In this document: in pieces, positions 32,884 through 38,013 of the stretch
Layout of the letters: every line of letters begins with the position of its first letter
How positions within the stretch are numbered: the first letter of the stretch is position 1
Source: a virus
IMG/VR virus record: IMGVR_UViG_3300048835_000993
Coordinates: 1 to 38,013 of that record
Strand: one strand, 5' to 3'
Length of the DNA: 38,013 nucleotides
Program-made: the position numbers and the translations under genes
Notes under the pieces: model-generated
Told to the model about the DNA's origin: nothing
The model's database searches: none
The model's input: only the letters and a program-made list of their open reading frames with translations

Positions 32884-33498
32884 ATGGACGACAAGTGGTT
32901 CAAGGCCCAGCAAAAGAAGGTCGGAATTACTGCCGACGCGATCGCCGATGTCCTTGGGCGCGACCGTTCCGTGGTGTCGAAGATCCTGTCGGGCAAGCAG
33001 CGGATGACCTTGGAATGGGCTCAGGCCTTTGCCAAGGCGCTGCAGGTCGAGGTGGCCACCGTCCTGGAAAAGGCAGGGGTGGCAGATGCTCCGACCGTGC
33101 AGGCCGTGACGCCGGGCTTTGCCGAAAGCGACGCAGCCCCGTGGGTGGCCGGACCGGAACCTGCAGGCGCGCGCGAGGTGACGAACGTGGCCGCGGCCCT
33201 GGGCGGCGGGCGGCCCGGTGTTGATGTGTGGCGGGTGAAGGGGCAGGCCATGGCCCTGTCCGGCCTGCTGGCCGGGGATTTCATGCTGGTGGACACGCAC
33301 CAGGCCGAACGGGTGAAGCCCGGCGACGTTGTCTTGGCTCAGGTCTACAATCCGCGCGGCGCGACCACGGTGCTGCGTCGGTACGAGCCGCCGGTGCTGG
33401 TGGCCGCCACCACAGACCCGGCAGAGGGGCGGGTGCATGTGGTGGACGGGATCAACGTCGTGATCCGGGGCAAGGTCGTGGCCAGCTGGAGGGTTTAG
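32884..33498 (+). CDS. CI-like phage repressor with a degenerate S24 peptidase domain
   Basis: 204 residues from the ATG at 32884. An upstream TTG at 32854 would run through the -10 box and is rejected; no good ribosome site is visible. Residues 8-62 form the HTH (KVGITADAIADVLGRDRSVV, SKILSGKQRMTLEWAQAFAK). Residues 112-204 are a LexA/S24-type domain (VKGQAMALSGLLAGDFMLVD, KPGDVVLAQVYN, VIRGKVVASWR). Where lambda CI has GNSM with catalytic Ser, this protein has GQAM (A122). Where CI has the catalytic Lys (FKKL), this has LRRY (R165/R166). The fold should still dimerise, but self-cleavage looks impossible. It maintains lysogeny by binding the GCAAATTTTGC operators. Confidence 0.85.
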   Translation: MDDKWFKAQQKKVGITADAIADVLGRDRSVVSKILSGKQRMTLEWAQAFAKALQVEVATVLEKAGVADAPTVQAVTPGFAESDAAPWVAGPEPAGAREVTNVAAALGGGRPGVDVWRVKGQAMALSGLLAGDFMLVDTHQAERVKPGDVVLAQVYNPRGATTVLRRYEPPVLVAATTDPAEGRVHVVDGINVVIRGKVVASWRV

Positions 33499-33499
33499 G

Positions 33500-33895
33500 T
33501 TGTCGCACGACTACAAGCTTGTCTGGCAAGGGCGCTCTCACACAATACGGGTCGACCGAGACTGGCGCGCCTTTTGGGGTTTGGCGGCCAGCTGCGAATT
33601 TCATGAGCCACGCAGAAATGTTCTTCTTGACGGTGGGTGGACCTATCAGGTTTGCGAGACTTATCGGAACGTCGAGGCGGCGCGGGTACATTTTCCAAGG
33701 ACAGACGACTGGTGGCACTGGTCGAGAAAGTTATGCGACGATTTTGCCGATTGCTTTGTGTCAAACAGACCCCGTCCCGGCAACGACTATTGGGATCTGT
33801 CAGGGGCCCTAAAGAGCCCTTCGCGCGGGGTCAAGATTTCGGCCCACGCTGCGGTAGGGTATGCCGGGCCTCATAGTTGGCGCTGGGGTGACTAG
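33500..33895 (+). CDS. Unknown protein co-transcribed with the repressor
   Basis: 131 residues from a TTG at 33500 with GGAGGG 6 nt upstream, one base after the repressor stop. Rich in Trp, His, Arg and Asp (GGWTYQVCETYRNVEAARV, TDDWWHWSRKLCDDFADCF). Three cysteines, no membrane segment. Visibly richer in A and T than its neighbours. I recognise no family. Placement after cI means it is probably made in the lysogen, as lysogenic-conversion or exclusion genes are. Confidence 0.65.
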   Translation: MSHDYKLVWQGRSHTIRVDRDWRAFWGLAASCEFHEPRRNVLLDGGWTYQVCETYRNVEAARVHFPRTDDWWHWSRKLCDDFADCFVSNRPRPGNDYWDLSGALKSPSRGVKISAHAAVGYAGPHSWRWGD

Positions 33896-33905
33896 CAAAT
33901 TTTGC
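33895..33905. promoter_or_regulatory. Operator O3
   Basis: GCAAATTTTGC, identical to O2, immediately after the stop of the cI-linked gene and 20 bp before the -35 of the rightward promoter. Confidence 0.6.
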
Positions 33906-33912
33906 CGTTTGC

Positions 33913-33923
33913 GCAAAATGTGC
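33913..33923. promoter_or_regulatory. Degenerate operator O4
   Basis: GCAAAATGTGC, two differences from O3, centred 18 bp from it and abutting the -35 of the rightward promoter. Confidence 0.45.
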
Positions 33924-33924
33924 G

Positions 33925-33952
33925 TTGACATTCACAAGTCATAACTCATAAC
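33925..33952 (+). promoter_or_regulatory. Promoter of the rightward (integrase) operon
   Basis: Perfect -35 TTGACA (33925-33930), 16-bp spacer, -10 CATAAC (33947-33952, 4 of 6). It lies just after O3/O4 and 34 bp before the first start codon. The repeated TTGTGCACAG / TTTTGCACAG downstream (33954-33976) may be another binding site. Confidence 0.65.
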
Positions 33953-33985
33953 TCTTGTGCACAGTCTTTTGCACAGGAGATGCGC

Positions 33986-34246
33986 ATGCCTGCCCTTGCT
34001 CCCCCGGCCGAGTTTCCGTTTATCCCGAACGCCCGGCCCGCCTCGATCGACGATCGCCAGCTTTCGCAACTCGCCCAGCTGGGCGACGACGCCCGGATGG
34101 GCAACGTCACCCAGGCCGAGGCGGAATGGCTGCTGGTCAGCTGCGGCCCGCTTCTGCGCGAACTGCAGATGCGCCGCGCCGCGATGGCCCGGGCAGGCTT
34201 GCCGGACGATGCCGCGAATGTGGTGATCCTCGGGCAGGTGCGCTGA
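33986..34246 (+). CDS. First gene of the rightward operon, unknown
   Basis: 86 residues from the ATG at 33986: AGGAG lies 6 nt upstream, while the ATG at 33980 directly abuts it and is unusable. Begins MPALAPPAEFPFIPNARPAS; then helical (LGDDARMGNVTQAEAEWLLV, GPLLRELQMRRAAMARAG). No family recognised. As first gene after a repressed promoter it would be expressed early. Confidence 0.68.
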   Translation: MPALAPPAEFPFIPNARPASIDDRQLSQLAQLGDDARMGNVTQAEAEWLLVSCGPLLRELQMRRAAMARAGLPDDAANVVILGQVR

Positions 34247-34518
34247 TGCCCAGCAAGCTCCCGCTGCGCTATGACGCAACCGGCGCGCTGATCCGCCGGG
34301 GCGACGTGGTTACCGTTCAAGTCGGCGACCGCACGATGAAGGGCGTGGTCAAGAGCGCCTGGCAGCACAAGCGCTATGTCGAGGTCTGGCTGCCCGCAAC
34401 GCCCTTGGCCCGGCACCGCGTCGTCGCGGTCCCCTTCCGGCGCGCCGACGTGTCGCCCATGCCATGGCTGGCCAGGCGCCTGAAGCCCTTCGTCATTGTC
34501 GAGCGAATGGCAGCATGA
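34246..34518 (+). CDS. Small basic SH3-like protein, unknown
   Basis: 90 residues, TGATG overlap with the gene before it. It has IRRGDVVTVQVGDRTMKGVV and KSAWQHKRYVEVWLP, the look of a KOW/SH3-type beta barrel, and a basic C-terminus (WLARRLKPFVIVERMAA). Possibly nucleic-acid or protein binding. No close family named. Confidence 0.65.
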   Translation: MPSKLPLRYDATGALIRRGDVVTVQVGDRTMKGVVKSAWQHKRYVEVWLPATPLARHRVVAVPFRRADVSPMPWLARRLKPFVIVERMAA

Positions 34519-34820
34519 GCGGCAAGGTTCCCTCTCCGGCTGCGCGTGCCGCTTGGCGCAAGATCAAGGCGGCGCTGGACAGCTTTCCTGAAACGCGCCG
34601 CAGCCTCGAAGATAATGAGGCTTGGGCGCTGGCCGAAGCCCGCCTCAAGGATGTGATCCTCTCCGAAGGTGGCAAGGTGCAGGACAGGTGGGACGGTGCG
34701 CGGGTTCGCGTGCACGGGCTCTCGGCCAGCTCGACCATGGGCCTTCGGGCAGCGTGCCAGAACTGGCTCGCACAGGTCACGCTCAAATCTGCGGCGGCGA
34801 CGATGGGGTCGCTCACATGA
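34515..34820 (+). CDS. Unknown protein
   Basis: 101 residues from the ATG at 34515, ATGA overlap with the previous gene. Helical and charged: SPAARAAWRKIKAALDSFPE, RRSLEDNEAWALAEARLKDV, then a C-terminal LRAACQNWLAQVTLKSAA. No motif recognised. Confidence 0.65.
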   Translation: MSGKVPSPAARAAWRKIKAALDSFPETRRSLEDNEAWALAEARLKDVILSEGGKVQDRWDGARVRVHGLSASSTMGLRAACQNWLAQVTLKSAAATMGSLT

Positions 34821-35116
34821 TGCGCGCGCCGGTCCTTCTGCCCGGGCAGATGACGCCCGAGGAACAGCGCGGGTTTCGCATCGCCTGCGCCTGCTTTGCC
34901 ACCTGGGGCTACCAGCTGGCGGCGGACCCTTCGGTCGGGGGCAGCCCGGCCAGGGCCGCCGCCCGCGCGCAGTTTCGCAAGCATGGCCGCGTCGTGTCGG
35001 CCATGGCAGCCGCGCTCGATCGCCAGCTTGGCCAGCCCGGCCCGGCGCGCCTGTCGGTTCACATGATCCCGGATGAGGCGCTGGCCGAAATGGCCGCGCC
35101 TGCGTCCGCCCCCTGA
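34817..35116 (+). CDS. Unknown protein
   Basis: 99 residues, ATG at 34817 overlapping the previous stop (a second ATG follows at once). MTPEEQRGFRIACACFATWG, then AQFRKHGRVVSAMAAALDRQ and a Pro/Ala tail. No motif recognised. Followed by a 105-bp gap (35117-35221) carrying a GGGGCCG / CGGCCCC inverted repeat and no gene. Confidence 0.62.
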   Translation: MMRAPVLLPGQMTPEEQRGFRIACACFATWGYQLAADPSVGGSPARAAARAQFRKHGRVVSAMAAALDRQLGQPGPARLSVHMIPDEALAEMAAPASAP

Positions 35117-35221
35117 CCGCTGGCCGGGGCCGTCCGTGTCGACCTGCTCGCCGACACCCCCGGATACGCCAACCAAGGGCCGCAGGGACGGCACGGCCCC
35201 AAGGAACAAAGGCATCGAGCT

Positions 35222-35392
35222 ATGGACACACTGGCACTCTGGATCGGGATCATCAGCGGAACGCTCGTCGTCTGCGCGGTGATCCTGCGCCCGCGCAGCC
35301 CAAAGGCGCGCAGCCGGGCAGAGATCCGCCGCGAATGGACCCATGCCCGCCCGAACTGGGGCGGCAGCGACGGATGGGAGGGCCGGGAATGA
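35222..35392 (+). CDS. Small membrane protein, 56 residues
   Basis: One membrane helix at residues 4-22 (LALWIGIISGTLVVCAVIL), then a basic, Trp-containing cytoplasmic tail (SRAEIRREWTHARPNWGG). AAAGG lies 9 nt upstream; the stop overlaps the excisionase-like start as ATGA. Unknown role; a single-pass regulator of lysis or exclusion is possible. Confidence 0.58.
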   Translation: MDTLALWIGIISGTLVVCAVILRPRSPKARSRAEIRREWTHARPNWGGSDGWEGRE

Positions 35393-35646
35393 CCCGCATG
35401 TTCCTCAACTCTGCCGAAGTGGCGCAGCTTCTTGACCTGCCCTCGGCCAACAGCTTCCTTGCCAAGCGCAGTGATCTGGAAAAGCTGGGCTTTCCGCTGC
35501 CCTGCAGCTGGTCGGCGCGGCCCATGAAATGGCGGCGTGAACTGGTCGAAGGCTGGATCGCCGCCCAGGGCTATCCCCGCGCGGTTGGCCAGCGGCCCCA
35601 GCTGGTGACACCGGAGTACCTGATGGCACGGGCGGCGACGGCATGA
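35389..35646 (+). CDS. Excisionase-like winged HTH protein
   Basis: 85 residues from the ATG at 35389, GGAGG 7 nt upstream. FLNSAEVAQLLDLPSANSFL, then KRSDLEKLGFPLPCSWSARP and KWRRELVEGWIAAQG follow the MerR/AlpA-like pattern of small excisionases and DNA-binding helpers. It overlaps the integrase start by 4 nt, the usual xis-int arrangement. It would bend attachment-site DNA and direct the integrase towards excision, or regulate. Confidence 0.75.
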   Translation: MTRMFLNSAEVAQLLDLPSANSFLAKRSDLEKLGFPLPCSWSARPMKWRRELVEGWIAAQGYPRAVGQRPQLVTPEYLMARAATA

Positions 35647-36863
35647 CGAAGAAGCCCAAAGGCCCCGTGTCTGCCGCGCTGCGTGGCGATTTGCCCCCGC
35701 GCCTTCGGGAACGTCAGCGCGCCGATGGCACCTGGCGCGTCTGGTGGGAGTGTGAGGCCGCCGTCAAGAAGCTCGGCTTCACCTCGGTCGACCTGGACGC
35801 GAAGGCCCCGCTCAAGGCCGCGCGTGAGGCGCGAAAGCTGAACGACGCGGTCGACCAGGCGCGCCTGACGGGCTCTGCCCCGAAGGCCAAGCGGGGCCCG
35901 GTCTGCATCGAGGATGTGGTCGAAGACTTCCGCCGCTCGGTCCAGTGGGACCAGCTGGCGGCCAAGACCCGCGACAGCTACGGCAAGGGGTTCCGCCTGA
36001 TCGTCACCAAATGGGGCGACGTGCCGGTGCAGGACTTCACGAAACCGATGGCGCGGACCTGGTACGAAAGCCTTTACCGCGATGCCGGGCACTGGCAGGC
36101 GGCGGCGCTGATCCGGCTTCTCTCGATCCTGATGGCCCATGCGGAACTCCGCGGCTGGCGGCCGGAAATGTCGAACCCTTGCTATCGGTTGGGCGTCAGC
36201 ATCCCCAAGGGGCGCGACCGGGTGGCGACGTGGGACGAGTACGACGCGCTGCAGGCGGCGGCCCTGCGGGTGGGCCTGCCCTCGATCGGCGTCCTGGTGG
36301 CGCTGTCGATGCTGGCCGGCCAGCGGGAAACCGACTGCCTGGGTGCCCTGCGCGGTGACTTCTCGGCCCGCCCGGTGGTCTGGCCTGGGGCTTCGGCGCC
36401 GGTGGATGTCTGGGTCTGGGATCTGTCGCGGTCGAAGACCGGGGCCTCTGGCACGATCATGCTGCATGGCGATCTTGCGCCCATGGTCGCGGCGATCCTG
36501 TCGCGCCCGGCCCCGGCCGATGCCCGCCTGGTGATCGAGGAACGGCTCGGCCGGCCCTATGACGAGGATCTGTTTCAGTCCCGCTGGGGCGAAGTGCGGG
36601 CCGCTGCCATCGCCGGCGGCGGTGGTGTTGCGCCCTGCGCGACGCTGGCCAGCCTGCAGTTTCGCGACCTGCGCCGGTCCTTCTCGGTCAACGCGCGACG
36701 GGGCGGGGCCTCGGTCGACGATGCCGGCGACGTCCTGGGCAACTCGGCCGCAAAGAACGCCCGGATCAAGGGCACCTACATGCCGCCCGAATTCTTCACC
36801 GCCGCAAGGGCGGTGGCAGCCGCCGGGCGGCCCGAGGTTTCAGAGGAAAGGAAAGAGGCATGA
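35643..36863 (+). CDS. Tyrosine-recombinase integrase
   Basis: 406 residues. The N-terminal part (residues 20-60) resembles the arm-binding region; residues 88-180 are the core-binding helices (VEDFRRSVQWDQLAAKTRDS). The catalytic domain has R228 (LAGQRETD), K265 (SRSKTGASG), R344 (FRDLRRSFSV) and nucleophile Y379 (KGTYMPP). The first His of HxxR is Arg (R341), and the second His position is Asn (LGNSAA, N367). It inserts the phage into the host genome and, with the excisionase, takes it out. It lies in the operon governed by O3/O4, so the repressor should shut it off after lysogeny is set. attP was not identified. Confidence 0.9.
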   Translation: MTKKPKGPVSAALRGDLPPRLRERQRADGTWRVWWECEAAVKKLGFTSVDLDAKAPLKAAREARKLNDAVDQARLTGSAPKAKRGPVCIEDVVEDFRRSVQWDQLAAKTRDSYGKGFRLIVTKWGDVPVQDFTKPMARTWYESLYRDAGHWQAAALIRLLSILMAHAELRGWRPEMSNPCYRLGVSIPKGRDRVATWDEYDALQAAALRVGLPSIGVLVALSMLAGQRETDCLGALRGDFSARPVVWPGASAPVDVWVWDLSRSKTGASGTIMLHGDLAPMVAAILSRPAPADARLVIEERLGRPYDEDLFQSRWGEVRAAAIAGGGGVAPCATLASLQFRDLRRSFSVNARRGGASVDDAGDVLGNSAAKNARIKGTYMPPEFFTAARAVAAAGRPEVSEERKEA

Positions 36864-37141
36864 AGGACCGGATCCCCGTCTTCAACGACATCCGCGTGAT
36901 CGCCGCGATCGAGGCCCTGAAGGCCGCGATGCTGGCCGTCAATGGCGACCTGAAGGTGAAAAGCATGATCGTGCAGGCTGACCTGCGGCCCAGCGAGGAC
37001 GCGCCGGAAAACCGGCTGGTGGCCTTTGCGGACATCTGCGGCTGCGCGGACTGCGTTGGCAACATCCGGCGGCAGCATGCAGAGGTTTTGGCCAGCGTGG
37101 AGACGAGTGAGCGGCAGCGGGCGATGGGCGGGGTGCACTGA
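36860..37141 (+). CDS. Small unknown protein with a Cys cluster
   Basis: 93 residues, ATG overlapping the integrase stop as ATGA. Begins MKDRIPVFNDIRVIAAIEAL; a CGCADC cluster at residues 60-65 could hold a metal, with a charged tail (EVLASVETSERQRAMG). No family recognised. Confidence 0.6.
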   Translation: MKDRIPVFNDIRVIAAIEALKAAMLAVNGDLKVKSMIVQADLRPSEDAPENRLVAFADICGCADCVGNIRRQHAEVLASVETSERQRAMGGVH

Positions 37142-37368
37142 TGCCCGACCTCACCATCACCGGCAAGGGCCTGTCGAACTGGATCACATCGCGCGGGCGC
37201 ACGGTGGCCGGGCCCTACACCAGCCACCAGAACGCCGTCGCGGCCCTGCGCGGGGTCGAGGCGCGTCAGCGGGTGGTCACGATCCGTCGTTGCCTCTGCT
37301 GCCCCACACAGTTTCCATCCACCGGGCCGGGCCATCGCCTTTGCCCCACATGCAGGAGATACGCATGA
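37141..37368 (+). CDS. Small zinc-ribbon phage protein
   Basis: 75 residues, TGATG overlap with the gene before it. MPDLTITGKGLSNWITSRGR is followed by a C-terminal zinc ribbon (RCLCCPTQFPSTGPGHRLCP, C51/C54 and C68/C71), a type common in phages of Alphaproteobacteria. Probably binds nucleic acid; function unknown. Confidence 0.68.
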   Translation: MPDLTITGKGLSNWITSRGRTVAGPYTSHQNAVAALRGVEARQRVVTIRRCLCCPTQFPSTGPGHRLCPTCRRYA

Positions 37369-37547
37369 AGGACCTGACCGACGAAGACCTGTTCAAGCCG
37401 CTGTCGGCCAAGGTCGGCCGCAGGGAATACGTTCCCGGCGGGCGCGAGAAGACATCAGAGCGGGCAGGACAAGGGCGCAAGTGGCAGGCCTTCCTGCGCC
37501 GCCGCGCCAAGGATGCCGAACTTCGCGCGCGGGGTGGCCCGAAGTGA
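37365..37547 (+). CDS. Small basic protein, unknown
   Basis: 60 residues from the ATG at 37365, AGGAG 6 nt upstream, ATGA overlap. KDLTDEDLFKPLSAKVGRRE, then a strongly basic C-terminus (KWQAFLRRRAKDAELRARGG). No motif recognised. Confidence 0.6.
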   Translation: MKDLTDEDLFKPLSAKVGRREYVPGGREKTSERAGQGRKWQAFLRRRAKDAELRARGGPK

Positions 37548-37747
37548 GCGCCCGGATCGTTGCGGTCACAACCCTGGTGATCGAGGTCATGCGCGACCTG
37601 TCAAGCGCCTCCAGCCTGACGGACAGCGAGGTGCAGTTTCTGGCAATGTTCGGCTTCGACGTGTCAGAGATCGACCGGATCCGCCATCTGGCCGTGGCCG
37701 AAATGCAGGCGCTCGCCCCGGCAGTCCTCGCGGCCGACAGCGCCTGA
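37544..37747 (+). CDS. Last gene of the rightward operon, unknown
   Basis: 67 residues from the GTG at 37544, overlapping the previous stop as GTGA, with GGGGTGG 6 nt upstream. Helical (VSARIVAVTTLVIEVMRDLS, SDSEVQFLAMFGFDV-like centre). No motif recognised. It ends 54 bp before the terminator. Confidence 0.58.
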   Translation: MSARIVAVTTLVIEVMRDLSSASSLTDSEVQFLAMFGFDVSEIDRIRHLAVAEMQALAPAVLAADSA

Positions 37748-37801
37748 CGCCCTCGAGATCCCGGCGCGGGGTCAAGCGCACTACCTCCCTGTTGGAACTT
37801 G

Positions 37802-37829
37802 CCCCGGCGTTTGCGCGCCGGGGTTTTTT
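37802..37829 (+). terminator. Strong rho-independent terminator of the rightward operon
   Basis: CCCCGGCG, loop TTTGCG, CGCCGGGG, then six T (37824-37829). Perfect 8-bp GC stem. It lies between the end of the rightward operon and the end of the leftward late operon (stop at 37828-37830), so it separates convergent transcripts; the T-run favours the rightward one. The 54 bp before it (37748-37801) hold no gene and could include the attachment site. Confidence 0.85.
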
Positions 37830-38013
37830 ACTGGTCGAGCTGCGCGCTGTTGATCGACCTTTCGACCTCGATCGCAGCGGGCTTCTCGACCCCTTGCGCC
37901 TCAAGCCAATCGCGGATCTCGCCCCAGATCTCGGCAGGGCCGTGATGCCGCTGCGACAGCACGGCCTCAAGGCGGCGGCGAAGTCCTTCCGGGATAGAAT
38001 GTGGCCAGGTCAT
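37828..38013 (-). CDS. Last gene of the leftward late operon, unknown 61-residue protein
   Basis: Begins at the very last bases of the window (ATG at 38013-38011). When the ends are joined, GGAGGT at bases 11-6 is 5 nt upstream and the ATG overlaps the stop of the large gene at 1-2543. HSIPEGLRRRLEAVLSQRHH, then GPAEIWGEIRDWLEAQGVEK; helical and charged, no membrane segment. As the last late gene it might belong to lysis or virion finishing, but nothing in the sequence shows that. Confidence 0.65.
   Translation of the reverse strand: MTWPHSIPEGLRRRLEAVLSQRHHGPAEIWGEIRDWLEAQGVEKPAAIEVERSINSAQLDQ

Noticed and set aside
37748-37801. tRNA-like attachment site after the last rightward gene
   Set aside because: A TCGAGATCCC stretch recalls a T-arm, but no matching stem or tRNA 3' end could be built.

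Overview
The window reads as one complete temperate podovirus (T7-like virion plan) from a high-GC alphaproteobacterium, most likely of the Rhodobacteraceae/Paracoccus type. The host assignment is inferred from GC richness (about two thirds by eye) and from protein style; no host gene is visible. The two ends fit together at codon level. The large leftward gene cut off at base 1 ends exactly when joined to base 38013 (CA + A, then TGA). That stop overlaps, as ATGA, the start codon at 38013 of the next gene, whose ribosome binding site GGAGGT lies at bases 11-6. The 38,013-base window is therefore probably a full circular, or circularly permuted, phage genome opened at an arbitrary point.

Layout. 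(1) Control region, about 31.8-34 kb: a Cro-like gene (leftward) and a CI-like repressor (rightward) diverge over two near-identical 11-bp operators. A third identical operator and a degenerate fourth lie 1.1 kb away, at the promoter of the rightward operon. The CI-like protein has Ala and Arg where S24/LexA-type repressors have their catalytic Ser and Lys. A small unknown gene follows cI directly, and a zinc-ribbon gene stands against the leftward flow next to cro. (2) Rightward operon, 33,986-37,747: small unknown proteins, an excisionase-like HTH, a tyrosine integrase and four small genes, closed by a strong terminator at 37.8 kb. (3) Leftward early operon, about 31.8-25.4 kb: small proteins, a protein with two Myb/SANT-like HTH segments, a Toprim primase, a MazG-like protein and an SF3-like helicase/ATPase. 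(4) A noncoding block of about 500 bp (24,875-25,373) with twelve copies of CCACAACG in both orientations, a candidate origin or packaging site. (5) Leftward late operon, 24.9 kb to base 1 and across the junction: small and large terminase, a Tad2/DUF2829 protein (predicted anti-Thoeris), a Gp13-like GNAT protein, portal, scaffold, capsid, a decoration-like protein, two paralogous tail-tubular-A proteins flanking a tail fibre, nozzle protein, and T7 gp14/gp15/gp16-like ejection proteins. The gp16-like protein is a 1416-residue polyvalent protein with two murein-hydrolase-like domains and a ParB-like domain.

Working together: repressor bound at both operator pairs would silence cro and the integrase operon. 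On induction, the leftward operon would supply primase and helicase. No DNA or RNA polymerase is recognisable, so host enzymes are implied. Late genes are tightly overlapped except around the capsid, where three gaps each carry a stem-loop. No stand-alone endolysin or classical holin could be recognised.
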